DNA of 8,888 nucleotides from Bacillota bacterium (GCA_023621975.1 JAMOAC010000072.1:1-8888), one strand, 5' to 3'. Counted from the stretch's first letter, positions 1 through 7,016 are shown. A program made the numbers and translations. Notes: a model not told the origin generated them from the letters alone.

Positions 1-511
1 GCTGCTGATCTCCCATGGTAAAGATGGTTTTCTCAGGAATTGCAAGATTTACCTCAGCCGAATCTATATTATCATAAGATGATATCATTCTCTCGATTTC
101 TGCTTTCTTCTGCTGTTGCCATATATGCTTCTTGTCGCTCTCCGTAGTGCTTATTCCTATCATGGAAACAGCATCTTCGAATGTAAGCCCTGCTTTCGGA
201 TAACCGCTTTCAGCTATGGCTATACGCGCCTTGGCGTTATCCTTTTTATTCACAATAATACTGTTTCCGTCTTCGCTGAGCTCATTCCATATGCCTGCTT
301 CGTCCAGTACGTTTTTTATTTCACCTATCTGCTTGATATCGTTACTGCTCAGTAATGTCACATAACTTGGCCTTGTCAGTAGTATGATACCTACAACCAC
401 ACATGCAATAACTATTCCTGATGTTATGTAAAGTCTTGTTTTTTGTGATTTATCAAGGTTTTTCCAGAAATCTGCCACCTGCTGCTTGAATTTTTGTATA
501 AAGCCGGGCAA
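1..511 (-). CDS. fliF: Flagellar MS-ring protein FliF, N-terminal part (runs off window)
   Basis: FliF forms the membrane-embedded MS ring on which the flagellar basal body, export gate and motor switch are built. About 170 N-terminal residues are visible; the C-terminal part lies beyond base 1. Seen: a short basic cytoplasmic stretch, one hydrophobic membrane segment at about residues 27-46 (YITSGIVIACVVVGIILLT), then the start of the YscJ/FliF ring-building domain, with family-typical stretches ESGYPKAGLTFEDA (about 101-114) and NLAIPEKTIF (about 155-164). I chose the TTG at 511-509 because AGGTGGTGA sits five bases upstream and the protein then begins close to the second residue of the family's usual short N-terminus. 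An in-frame ATG at 541-539 would add ten residues but has no convincing ribosome site. It is last of the flgB-flgC-fliE-fliF run. Family identity is very secure; the start is moderately so. Confidence 0.95.
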   Translation of the reverse strand, partial: MPGFIQKFKQQVADFWKNLDKSQKTRLYITSGIVIACVVVGIILLTRPSYVTLLSSNDIKQIGEIKNVLDEAGIWNELSEDGNSIIVNKKDNAKARIAIAESGYPKAGLTFEDAVSMIGISTTESDKKHIWQQQKKAEIERMISSYDNIDSAEVNLAIPEKTIFTMGDQQ

Positions 512-516
512 TTTGT

Positions 517-525
517 TCACCACCT
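517..525 (-). promoter_or_regulatory. Ribosome binding site deciding the fliF TTG start
   Basis: On the minus strand this reads AGGTGGTGA, one mismatch from AGGAGGTGA, the complement of the 16S rRNA 3' end. It lies five bases before the in-frame TTG at 511-509. The in-frame GTG at 520-518 falls inside the site and the ATG at 541-539 lies upstream of it, so neither can use it. Its position is the main reason to prefer the TTG start. Confidence 0.6.
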
Positions 526-646
526 CATGCCAGGTATTCATCTTTTGTAATAACTATGAGTAAAATTATTCAATAAAATGTCTGCACCATGACCAACAAA
601 GGCCAGGCAAAATATCATAAACCACAAAATATAAGCTACAACAGGA

Positions 647-958
647 TTATAGCTGCATTCTCATGATTTCGTTATATGCATCCAATATTTTATTTCTTAT
701 TTGCAAGGTAAGTTGAAGTGCAATATCGGCTTTTTCCACTGCAATAAGTACCTGATGAATATTGTCCGTTTTCCCTGCTGCAAAATCTTCGGAGAGCCTG
801 TCTGATTGGATTATAAGATCATTTACCTTGTTCAGTTCATTTTTTAAAAAATCTCTAAAGCTAACTTCACCGCTTGCGGAATTGTTTGAGCTGAAACCGT
901 TAATTCCGCTTACCGGTGCACTAATTCCTGTAATACCGTTAATCAATTTCCCCACCAC
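647..958 (-). CDS. fliE: Flagellar hook-basal body protein FliE
   Basis: FliE is a small export substrate that links the MS ring (FliF) to the proximal rod (FlgB, FlgC) in the periplasm-equivalent zone of the basal body. The 103-residue length fits the family (about 100-110). The N-terminal part is low complexity and rich in Gly, Ser and Asn, as is usual. The C-terminal half carries the conserved helical region, including VEKADIALQLTLQIRNKIL (about 74-92) and the terminal AYNEIMRMQL, a FliE signature. The start is GTG at 958-956. A second GTG follows at once and an in-frame TTG lies at 946-944; the upstream AAAAGAG is a weak ribosome site, so the exact start is uncertain by up to four residues. 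It lies 81 bases after flgC and is followed by a gap of about 105-135 bases before fliF. Confidence 0.95.
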   Translation of the reverse strand: MVGKLINGITGISAPVSGINGFSSNNSASGEVSFRDFLKNELNKVNDLIIQSDRLSEDFAAGKTDNIHQVLIAVEKADIALQLTLQIRNKILDAYNEIMRMQL

Positions 959-1039
959 TTTTCTCTTTTATCTTATGTGTAATATATTTTTTATAAACTT
1001 ATTTAGTAAACTTGTTAATAACAGAAATAAATGCAATAG

Positions 1040-1483
1040 CTATTTTCCGATTTCCATAGCCTTTAAAGCCATGCTTTTTGTTGCATTCATCACGGTCACA
1101 TTTGCTTCATACGCTCTTGTTGCAGAAATCATGTTTACCATTTCGGTTACCAGGTCCACATTAGGCATGAGAACATACCCTTCTTCGTCCGCATCAGGAT
1201 GGCCCGGATCATATACTCTTTTGAAAGGAGATTGGTCTTCCACAATTCTCGCTACCCTTACTCCTTTTCCAACAAGTCCTGCATTGCTGCTTTCACTCAG
1301 ATACTCTGAAAAGGGCTTATCTACGGATTTTTCTTCAAATATTACTGTTTTACGTCTGTATGGAGTGCCGTTTTCAGTCCTTGTAGTATTAATATTTGCA
1401 ACGTTCTGAGTGATAGTGTCCATTCTGAGTCTCTGGGCTGTAAGACCCGATGCACTTATATCCAAAGCACTGAAGAAGCCCAT
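1040..1483 (-). CDS. flgC: Flagellar basal-body rod protein FlgC
   Basis: FlgC is a proximal rod subunit, exported by the flagellar type III system and assembled between the MS ring/FliE and the distal rod. The 147 residues match the usual length. The N-terminal rod signature is clear (ALDISASGLTAQRLRMDTI at 6-24, then QNVANINTTRT). The central part contains the EDQSPFKRVYDPGHPDAD stretch (82-99). The C-terminal helix LVTEMVNMISATRAYEANV (111-129) is the common C-terminal module of rod, hook and hook-associated proteins. The ATG at 1483-1481 is preceded by GGGAG lying inside the last codons of flgB, and the gap from the flgB stop is only three bases, so the two genes are very likely translated together from one mRNA. 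No anomaly is seen. Confidence 0.97.
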   Translation of the reverse strand: MGFFSALDISASGLTAQRLRMDTITQNVANINTTRTENGTPYRRKTVIFEEKSVDKPFSEYLSESSNAGLVGKGVRVARIVEDQSPFKRVYDPGHPDADEEGYVLMPNVDLVTEMVNMISATRAYEANVTVMNATKSMALKAMEIGK

Positions 1484-1486
1484 AAA

Positions 1487-1864
1487 TTATCTTCTCCCTT
1501 CACTTATAACTGTTTTATATCTTTTAAAACCTGCATTTAATGATTGAATTAACACATTATATTTAATGGAGTTTTTTGCAAGGGATGACATCTCGGAATC
1601 AATATCAACATTGTTGCCGTCAAGACGCATTCTCAAGTTGCTGTGGTCTTCCCTGACTCTGATATCAATATTGTCAACATTGACATTTCTCCTGTTCCTT
1701 GTGTCCAGTGCTTCACTTAGCTGTTCTTCAAATGAAACTACCTTTCGCTTATAACCCGGAGTATCATAATTGGCAATGTTTTGAGAAATTACCTCTTGTC
1801 GAAGCCAGCACGCATCAAGGGATTTTTCCAGTATCCTTGAACTGCCGCAAATTTTGTCTAACAC
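1487..1864 (-). CDS. flgB: Flagellar basal-body rod protein FlgB
   Basis: FlgB is the most membrane-proximal rod subunit, exported by the flagellar type III system and placed on FliE. From the GTG at 1864-1862 it is 125 residues, near the family norm. The N-terminal rod motif is LEKSLDACWLRQEVISQNIA (12-31) followed by NYDTPGYKRK (32-41). The C-terminal signature is GNNVDIDSEMSSLAKNSIKY (83-102), typical of FlgB rather than FlgC. An in-frame TTG at 1900-1898 would add 12 residues but has no ribosome site before it, and those residues lie outside the usual FlgB alignment; GGGGGG nine bases before the GTG is a better, though imperfect, site. It is the first gene of the flagellar run, 362 bases after trmFO, so a promoter is expected in that spacer. 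The gene is secure; the start is inferred. Confidence 0.95.
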   Translation of the reverse strand: MLDKICGSSRILEKSLDACWLRQEVISQNIANYDTPGYKRKVVSFEEQLSEALDTRNRRNVNVDNIDIRVREDHSNLRMRLDGNNVDIDSEMSSLAKNSIKYNVLIQSLNAGFKRYKTVISEGRR

Positions 1865-1873
1865 TTTTCCATA

Positions 1874-1879
1874 CCCCCC
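1874..1879 (-). promoter_or_regulatory. G-rich ribosome binding site favouring the flgB GTG start
   Basis: Six consecutive G on the minus strand, nine bases before the GTG at 1864-1862. It is not a canonical GGAGG, but it is the only G-run near any candidate flgB start, and the region upstream of the alternative TTG (1900) has none. This supports the shorter protein, which also fits the family length. Confidence 0.4.
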
Positions 1880-1939
1880 GGATAATATTTCTTTATACAA
1901 AATGCAAACAGTTTTTTGCCTAAAGCACTAATTTATTTT

Positions 1940-1955
1940 TACATTTTTTAATGTA
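1940..1955. repeat. Short AT-rich inverted repeat in the flgB leader
   Basis: TACATT (1940-1945) and AATGTA (1950-1955) form a perfect six-base stem around a TTTT loop. The stem has only one G-C pair, so it is weak as RNA and is not followed by a T-run typical of a terminator. It could be a protein site or chance in AT-rich DNA. Confidence 0.3.
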
Positions 1956-1989
1956 TTCTTACTGATTTCTACAAATCGCTCAGCAAACA

Positions 1990-2017
1990 TACTGTAAATA
2001 CTTAAAAAGTACTGTAA
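1990..2017. repeat. Direct repeat TACTGTAA, operator-like
   Basis: TACTGTAA occurs at 1990-1997 and again at 2010-2017, exactly 20 bases apart, about two helical turns on the same DNA face. Between and overlapping them lies the imperfect inverted repeat AATACTT-AAA-AAGTACT (1998-2012 region). This arrangement resembles a binding site for a dimeric or paired regulator upstream of flgB. No known consensus is matched with confidence. Confidence 0.35.
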
Positions 2018-2085
2018 TATAAACAAGTCTTTATCTGCTTAACAATATCTTTAATTAATTAAATAAAATTAATAAAATAAAAATT

Positions 2086-2150
2086 TATTAGCATAATATA
2101 CAGTCCATACATAAAATCCCATAATAATACATAAATATTAGCATATTATA
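2086..2150. repeat. Pair of 15-bp near-identical direct repeats, 50 bp apart
   Basis: Plus-strand TATTAGCATAATATA (2086-2100) and TATTAGCATATTATA (2136-2150) match at 14 of 15 positions. Read on the minus strand each contains TGCTAATA, which has the form of an extended -10 box (TGn plus a TAATAx hexamer). They may therefore be two promoter -10 elements or two copies of a regulator site in front of the flagellar operon. AT-richness makes chance a real alternative. Confidence 0.45.
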
Positions 2151-2163
2151 TTTAAAAATACAA
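2135..2163 (-). promoter_or_regulatory. Candidate sigma-A promoter for the flagellar genes
   Basis: Minus strand: TTGTAT (2163-2158), a 17-base spacer, then TAATAT (2140-2135) preceded by TGC, giving an extended -10. The -35 box keeps only the TTG of the consensus, which an extended -10 can offset. It faces flgB and would give a leader of roughly 260 bases. I saw no good sigma-28 (TAAA-N15-GCCGATAA) site. This is inference from sequence only. Confidence 0.35.
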
Positions 2164-2226
2164 CCCACTAATTCAACAATTAATCGAAAAATGTCTTTAT
2201 TTGGAGAAATTTTCACGATTTTGGTA

Positions 2227-3558
2227 TTAATTATTTCCTATTTGACCTGATAACTCAGAAACCATCTTATTAATAATTTCTAAAGACCGGGAGGCAATTT
2301 TTTGACATTTTTCCTTTTTATCTTTTATTTTAATCTCAAGCGGTTTGATTAAGCCGAAATTTATATTCATGGGCTGAAAATCTTTTACATAACTGCTTGA
2401 TATATAATAGCTGAGTGCACCTATTGCAGTCTCTGCGGGAAAAATCACCCTTTCTTTTCCCAAAGCGTCCATTGCAGCATTTATACCCGCCACAAGACCT
2501 GAAGACGCAGACTCCACATAGCCTTCAACACCCGTAATCTGACCTGCAAAATAAATATTTTTTCTTGTTTTCAATTTATATGTAGGCTCAAGAAGACCCG
2601 GTGAATTTATATATGTATTTCTATGCATTACACCGTATCTGACAAACTCCGCATTTTCCAATCCCGGTATAAGCCTGAATACCCTCCTTTGCTCAGGCCA
2701 TTTCAAATGGGTTTGAAAACCTACAATATTAAAAAGTGTTCCATCAGAATTATCCTGCCTTAATTGTACAACAGCATAGGGCTCTTTCCCCGTGGAAGGA
2801 TCGACAAGCCCTACAGGTTTTAGCGGACCAAAGCGCAGGGTATCGTAACCTCTTTTAGCCATGCATTCAATCGGCATGCATCCTTCAAAAATGCGGTCAT
2901 CTTCAAAATCCTTCATCTCCACGGTTTCAGCATTGACAAGCTCATTCCAAAAGAGGTCATACTGCTCCTTATTCATAGGACAGTTTATATAATCTTCAGT
3001 TCCTTTACTGTACCTTGACGCTCTGAAAACTTTTTTCATATCTATGGATTCATATGTAACAATAGGTGCAGCAGCGTCAAAAAAGAACAGATACCTGTTT
3101 CCCACTATATCCTTAAGATACTCCGACAATGCTTCAGATGTAAGTGGACCTGTAGCCACAATACATATTTCATCATCAGGAAGCTGCCGGACTTCTTCAT
3201 TTATAACTTCTATGTTTTTATGGCCGGAAATTGCTTCCGTTACTGCCTGTGAAAATTTAACACGGTCTACAGCAAGTGCACCTCCGGCCGGAACTCTTGT
3301 TGCATATGCACACTTCATTATCAGCGAATCAAGCAGCAGCATTTCCTGCTTGAGCAATCCAACTGCATTTTCCAGCCTGTCTGAACGCAGAGAGTTGCTG
3401 CACACCAACTCTGCAAAAGTTTCCATGTGATGTGCAGGTGTCATCTTATGAGGTTTCATTTCATACAGTTTAACTTTTACTCCTCTTTTAGCGACCTGCC
3501 AGGCCGCTTCACACCCGGCAAGTCCTGCTCCTATTATGTTTACATGATGTGCTGTCAT
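2227..3558 (-). CDS. trmFO: Methylenetetrahydrofolate--tRNA-(uracil(54)-C5)-methyltransferase, FADH2-oxidising (TrmFO, formerly Gid)
   Basis: TrmFO makes ribothymidine (m5U54) in the tRNA T-loop, using 5,10-methylenetetrahydrofolate as carbon donor and FADH2 as reductant; it is cytosolic. At 443 residues it has the family's length (about 435-440). Seen: the FAD-binding Rossmann motif GAGLAG at 10-15 with the following acidic turn ([14 protein letters not shown], 31-44), the conserved [11 protein letters not shown] with Cys53, and FEGCMPIE with Cys227; these match the two functional cysteines known in the B. subtilis enzyme. A second FAD-contact region is [20 protein letters not shown] near residues 336-355. 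I chose the ATG at 3558-3556 because AAAGGG lies eight bases upstream and the Rossmann strand follows at once. An ATG at 3600 would add 14 basic residues, overlaps the end of topA and lacks a ribosome site. It sits 22 bases after topA, a common Firmicutes pairing. Confidence 0.97.
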   Translation of the reverse strand: MTAHHVNIIGAGLAGCEAAWQVAKRGVKVKLYEMKPHKMTPAHHMETFAELVCSNSLRSDRLENAVGLLKQEMLLLDSLIMKCAYATRVPAGGALAVDRVKFSQAVTEAISGHKNIEVINEEVRQLPDDEICIVATGPLTSEALSEYLKDIVGNRYLFFFDAAAPIVTYESIDMKKVFRASRYSKGTEDYINCPMNKEQYDLFWNELVNAETVEMKDFEDDRIFEGCMPIECMAKRGYDTLRFGPLKPVGLVDPSTGKEPYAVVQLRQDNSDGTLFNIVGFQTHLKWPEQRRVFRLIPGLENAEFVRYGVMHRNTYINSPGLLEPTYKLKTRKNIYFAGQITGVEGYVESASSGLVAGINAAMDALGKERVIFPAETAIGALSYYISSSYVKDFQPMNINFGLIKPLEIKIKDKKEKCQKIASRSLEIINKMVSELSGQIGNN

Positions 3559-3566
3559 CTTTACAA

Positions 3567-3572
3567 CCCTTT
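3567..3572 (-). promoter_or_regulatory. Ribosome binding site deciding the trmFO start
   Basis: AAAGGG on the minus strand, eight bases before the ATG at 3558-3556. A further AAAGGAG lies at about 3575-3581, too far from that ATG to serve it well. Nothing comparable precedes the upstream in-frame ATG at 3600-3598. The site therefore supports the 443-residue form. Confidence 0.55.
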
Positions 3573-3580
3573 GTTCTCCT

Positions 3581-5662
3581 TTATTTTTCTTCCCTTTCAT
3601 AATTACATTTATCGTTGCTGCATTTAATCAGCGACTTTTTGCCTGAAAACTTTTTAATCAAAAAATTCCCGCATTCAGGGCAGCTTTCATCCAAAGGCTT
3701 ATCCCATGTCATAAAATCGCATGTCGGATTGTTTTCACATCCGTAATATTTTCTCCCTTTTCTTGTTTTCTTAATCATAACTTTTGCGCCGCACTTTGGA
3801 CAGTTAACACCTGCCTCTTCCTGCAGCGGCCTGGTATTTCTGCATTCGGGAAATCCCGGACATGCCAGAAACTTCCCGTACCTTCCCTGCTTTATGACCA
3901 TATTGCGCCCACATTTTTCGCATTTAATATCAGTTACTTCTTCAGGAATTTCAACCTGCCCTATTTTCGTCTCCGCTTCCTGAATATCCTGTTTGAACTC
4001 ATTGTAAAATTCTCTTAGTAAATTAATCCACTTTACGTTGCCTTCCTCAACTTCGTCAAGCTTGCTCTCAAGCTGTGCGGTAAATTCCACATCAACTATA
4101 TCGTTAAAATATGTTTTCATAATATCGGTTACTATTTTGCCCAATTCGGTTGGCACCAGATATTTTTTGTCTTTTACAACATAGCCGCGGGCTATTATTG
4201 TAGTTATTATCGGTGCATAAGTACTCGGTCTTCCTATTCCCTTTTCCTCGAGAGCCTTTACAAGCGTCGCCTCTGTATATCTTTGCGGGGGCTGTGTAAA
4301 GTGCTGCCTGGGCTCTATATTTTTCAGGTTAAGTTCTTCACCTTCAGCAAGCTCAGGAATGCTTGCCAGTTCTTCCTCCTGTTCATCGTCCCTACCTTCA
4401 ATATATACCGTCATAAATCCCTGGAACTTAATTTTAGAACCGTTGGCCTTAAACAGGTAATTCCCCGCTACTATATCTGCACTTATTGTATCATAAACTG
4501 CAGGCGACATCTGACTGGCCACAAATCTCTCCCATATGAGTTTATACAATTTATACTGGTCACCGGTCAGGGATGATTTGATGGAATCAGGATCCAAACT
4601 TACATAAGTCGGCCTGATTGCCTCATGTGCATCCTGTGAAGTCGATTTATTTTTATACTCCTTGATCTCCTTGGGGGCATACTCCTCCCCGTATCTTTCT
4701 AAAATTAAATTCCTCGCCTCATCCCTGGCTTCGGATGAAATTCTTGTAGAATCGGTACGAATGTATGTTACAAGACCAACCGGGCCCTTTCCCTTTATGT
4801 CTATTCCTTCATAAAGCTGTTGTGCAATCATCATTGTCTTTTTTGTAGGAAAACCCAGTTTTCTTGATGCTTCCTGCTGTAATGTACTGGTTATAAACGG
4901 CGGGGCAGGATTTCTTTTCTTTTCACCTTTTTTTACTTTAACTACTTTAAATTTTTTCCCTTCAATATTGCTCAGGATATCCTGCACCTGTTCTTCATTT
5001 TTCAGTTCTATTTTTCTTTCCAAATCACCAAAAAACTTGGCTTCAAAGGTAGAGCGCTTATTTTGCTGGGAAAGCTTGGCGGTTATGCTCCAGTATTCTT
5101 CCGGTACAAAGTTTTCTATTTCTTCCTCCCTGTCACATATAATTCGTGTAGCAACTGACTGTACCCTACCTGCGCTTAATCCTTTTTTTACTTTTTTCCA
5201 CAAGAGTGGGCTTATTTTATAACCAACAATCCTGTCCAGTATTCTTCTTGCCTGCTGCGCATCAACCAAATCCATATCTATCTGCCTTGGAGATTTCAAT
5301 GAATTCAGAACTGCATTCTTTGTGATTTCATTAAATGTAATTCTGCATTTTTCATCCTTATCAATTTTCAAGAGATGTGCCAGATGCCATGAAATGGCTT
5401 CACCCTCTCTGTCAGGGTCGGTAGCAAGATATATCTTTTTCGCATTTTTTGCTTCTTTTTTTAGCTTGCTTATAATCTCTCCCTTTCCTCTTATAGTTAT
5501 ATATTTAGGTTCAAAATTATTTTCTATATCAACCCCCATTTCACTTTTAGGAAGGTCTCTTACATGCCCTACCGAAGCAAATACTTTGAAATCCTTTCCG
5601 AGAAATCTTCCAATAGTGTTGGCTTTTGCAGGTGATTCCACTATTATTAAATTATCAGCCAT
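3581..5662 (-). CDS. topA: DNA topoisomerase I (type IA)
   Basis: TopA relaxes negative supercoils by cutting one strand through a 5'-phosphotyrosine link, opposing gyrase. The protein has 693 residues, usual for Firmicutes. Domain order: TOPRIM at about 1-115, with the catalytic Glu9 in IIVESPAKA and the metal-binding acidic motif TDPDREGEA (81-89); the type IA core with SAGRVQSVA (163-171) and the active-site Tyr300 in [12 protein letters not shown] (296-307); HEAIRPT (346-352); GIGRPSTYA (475-483); and then three C-terminal four-cysteine zinc ribbons (Cys581/584/601/607, Cys621/624/642/648, Cys661/664/681/686). All key residues are present. The ATG at 5662-5660 has GGAGG six bases upstream. 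It has its own near-consensus promoter at the end of dprA, and trmFO follows 22 bases on, probably cotranscribed. No anomaly is seen. Confidence 0.98.
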   Translation of the reverse strand: MADNLIIVESPAKANTIGRFLGKDFKVFASVGHVRDLPKSEMGVDIENNFEPKYITIRGKGEIISKLKKEAKNAKKIYLATDPDREGEAISWHLAHLLKIDKDEKCRITFNEITKNAVLNSLKSPRQIDMDLVDAQQARRILDRIVGYKISPLLWKKVKKGLSAGRVQSVATRIICDREEEIENFVPEEYWSITAKLSQQNKRSTFEAKFFGDLERKIELKNEEQVQDILSNIEGKKFKVVKVKKGEKKRNPAPPFITSTLQQEASRKLGFPTKKTMMIAQQLYEGIDIKGKGPVGLVTYIRTDSTRISSEARDEARNLILERYGEEYAPKEIKEYKNKSTSQDAHEAIRPTYVSLDPDSIKSSLTGDQYKLYKLIWERFVASQMSPAVYDTISADIVAGNYLFKANGSKIKFQGFMTVYIEGRDDEQEEELASIPELAEGEELNLKNIEPRQHFTQPPQRYTEATLVKALEEKGIGRPSTYAPIITTIIARGYVVKDKKYLVPTELGKIVTDIMKTYFNDIVDVEFTAQLESKLDEVEEGNVKWINLLREFYNEFKQDIQEAETKIGQVEIPEEVTDIKCEKCGRNMVIKQGRYGKFLACPGFPECRNTRPLQEEAGVNCPKCGAKVMIKKTRKGRKYYGCENNPTCDFMTWDKPLDESCPECGNFLIKKFSGKKSLIKCSNDKCNYEREEK

Positions 5663-5708
5663 TCCGGTCCTCCAATCTCTGAGTTGTTATGTACATATGA
5701 ACCATTTC

Positions 5709-5737
5709 TTATATTATTATTTTTTTATATTATTATT
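5709..5737. repeat. 13-bp direct repeat in the topA leader
   Basis: Plus-strand TTATATTATTATT occurs at 5709-5721 and 5725-5737, a period of 16 bases, giving a run of almost pure A/T. It lies just downstream of the predicted topA transcription start, so it would be in the mRNA leader and in DNA that melts easily during initiation. Slippage-generated low-complexity sequence is the simplest explanation. Confidence 0.5.
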
Positions 5738-5756
5738 CACACCTCTTTCGCTTATG

Positions 5757-5785
5757 ATTTTAAATTCTGCAATATTAAATGTCAA
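5757..5785 (-). promoter_or_regulatory. Sigma-A promoter of topA
   Basis: Minus strand: perfect TTGACA (5785-5780), a 17-base spacer, then TAAAAT (5762-5757; five of six to TATAAT). The -35 box lies only seven bases past the dprA stop codon. The predicted start near 5750 gives a leader of about 90 bases before the topA ATG. Independent transcription of topA from yifB-dprA follows if it is active, which suits a gene whose dose must track supercoiling. Confidence 0.75.
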
Positions 5786-5792
5786 CGTTTAT

Positions 5793-6992
5793 CTACTTTC
5801 GCAAGCGGAACATTTTCCCAGGAAGCTGCTCAATCAAGCCCTTCATCTCCAGCATGGAAAGGTTTGAACTGACATTCCGGATGCTCAGGCCGCTTTTTTC
5901 TGAAATAATATCAATGTGAAGAGGGCATTTTGACAAACAATTGATTATTTTAACCTCTTCTTCTGTAAAAATGGGGTAAACATTGTTGTCACAAATACCC
6001 TTCCTGGGGGAAATTTCTTTTCTGCCGGAAGCTTCATCTTTAAAGGAAATCTTATCCTTAAGTGAAGTTTCTTCTTCAGGGCAGGTTTCCTCATTCATTG
6101 AACCAACCCCGACCAATTCTTCAATAATATCATTTACATCAGTTACAATTTTTGCCCCTTCCTTTATCAACCTGTTTGTCCCTTTGCTGTAATGGCTGTT
6201 AACGTTTCCCGGAACGGCAAAAACTTCCCTTCCCTGCTCAAGTGCAAACTCTGCAGTTATAAGTGCACCGCTTTTTTCACCTGCCTCAACAACGGTGACT
6301 CCCATTGAAAGTCCGCTTATTATTCTGTTTCTTGCCGGAAAATTTCCCCTCAGAGGAGGTGTGCCGGGCGCATACTCAGACACTACCGCCCCTGAATTAA
6401 TGATCCTTTCCATAAGCTCCCGGTTGCATGGGGGATAAGCTATATCCGGGCCGCAACCAAGCACGGCAATTGTCCTTCCGCCGGCTTTTAATGCTCCTTC
6501 ATGGGCATATGAATCTATTCCTCTTGCCAAGCCGCTTACAACTGTAATGCCCCTTCTGGCAACTTCCCATGCCAGTTGTCTCGCAACAGTATTGCCGTAG
6601 TCAGTGGCATTTCTTGACCCAACAAAAGCTATAGCTTTTTCATCAGGGCTAAGAGTCCCTCTTACATAAATAACCATCGGAGGATCATATATATTTTTCA
6701 GAAGTACGGGATACGATTCGTCTATTATTCTTATTACTTTTATATTGTATTTGTGGATTGTTTCCATGTGCTTTTGGGCTAAAACTTTTAGCGGGTAGCT
6801 TACAATTTGTTCTATCATTTCCCGGGACAAAAAATGGACTTTCTCAAGCTCCTTCCTCTTTGCATGCCATAAATTTCGAGGGCTTCCAAACAGGTCAATC
6901 AACTGCTCACTCCTTTTTGAACCTATTCCCGGCAATGTACTTAACCATATCCAATATTTTAAGTCTTCCGCCGTATTAAAATCTTCAGTCAT
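5793..6992 (-). CDS. dprA: DNA-processing protein DprA (Smf)
   Basis: DprA binds incoming single-stranded DNA during natural transformation, protects it and loads RecA; it is cytosolic and also widespread in bacteria not known to be transformable. The protein has 399 residues, longer than the shortest relatives because it carries all three parts. Residues about 10-75 form a helical SAM/HhH-like region (LPGIGSKRSEQLIDLFGS, 20-37). The Rossmann-like core holds AIAFVGSRNATDYG (120-133), SGLARGIDSYAH (153-164), GCGPDIAYPP (179-188) and FPARNRIISGLS (218-229). A C-terminal winged-helix domain covers about 339-399. Between core and winged helix is a charged linker containing four tandem hexapeptides (310-333). 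The ATG at 6992-6990 has AGGAGG six bases upstream. It follows yifB by 24 bases, so the two are probably cotranscribed. Confidence 0.97.
   Translation of the reverse strand: MTEDFNTAEDLKYWIWLSTLPGIGSKRSEQLIDLFGSPRNLWHAKRKELEKVHFLSREMIEQIVSYPLKVLAQKHMETIHKYNIKVIRIIDESYPVLLKNIYDPPMVIYVRGTLSPDEKAIAFVGSRNATDYGNTVARQLAWEVARRGITVVSGLARGIDSYAHEGALKAGGRTIAVLGCGPDIAYPPCNRELMERIINSGAVVSEYAPGTPPLRGNFPARNRIISGLSMGVTVVEAGEKSGALITAEFALEQGREVFAVPGNVNSHYSKGTNRLIKEGAKIVTDVNDIIEELVGVGSMNEETCPEEETSLKDKISFKDEASGRKEISPRKGICDNNVYPIFTEEEVKIINCLSKCPLHIDIISEKSGLSIRNVSSNLSMLEMKGLIEQLPGKMFRLRK
5994..6065 (-). repeat. Four tandem 18-bp repeats inside dprA
   Basis: Four in-frame 18-base units code the hexapeptides SLKDKI, SFKDEA, SGRKEI and SPRKGI (DprA residues 310-333), pattern S-x-[KR]-[DK]-[KEG]-[IA]. 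Neighbouring units share about two thirds of their bases. The units lie in the linker between the Rossmann core and the winged-helix domain, where length variation is tolerated. Imperfect copies suggest an old duplication that has since drifted. Confidence 0.7.
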
Positions 6993-7016
6993 ACAAATCC
7001 TCCTGTATAAAACAAG

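Larger units (their letters stand above)
1865..2226. other. AT-rich spacer between trmFO and flgB
   Basis: A non-coding stretch of about 360 bases, strongly AT-rich with many stops in all frames. It holds a candidate sigma-A promoter facing flgB (2135-2163), a 15-bp near-repeat pair 50 bases apart (2086-2150), an 8-bp direct repeat pair flanking an imperfect inverted repeat (1990-2017), and a small AT hairpin (1940-1955). I see no strong terminator after trmFO, so read-through into the flagellar genes cannot be excluded. No tRNA, no c-di-GMP riboswitch and no gene remnant can be recognised. Confidence 0.7.

Noticed and set aside
116..355. Plus-strand open frame of 79 codons
   Set aside because: It lies wholly opposite the conserved ring-building region of fliF and is a shadow.
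762..1409. Plus-strand open frame of 215 codons
   Set aside because: It lies opposite fliE and flgC, both unmistakable, has no recognisable protein motif, and crosses the fliE-flgC spacer. It is a shadow of the minus-strand genes.
2180..2199. Possible sigma-28 motility promoter (TAAAGACATTTTTCGATTAA on the minus strand)
   Set aside because: The TAAA and CGAT parts are separated by only nine bases, far short of the 15-17 needed, and the GCC of the -10 box is missing.
2208..2222. CodY-box-like sequence AATTTTCACGATTTT
   Set aside because: It matches the first half of AATTTTCWGAAAATT but has four mismatches in the second half, no better than expected in such AT-rich DNA.
1865..2226. c-di-GMP riboswitch, as found before flagellar operons in some Clostridia
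   Set aside because: None of the conserved core segments of the GEMM fold is present, and the region is too AT-poor in stable stems to form it.
5322..5867. Plus-strand open frame of 181 codons across the topA start and dprA end
   Set aside because: It is antisense to the conserved TOPRIM region of topA, runs through the topA promoter and leader, and resembles no family.
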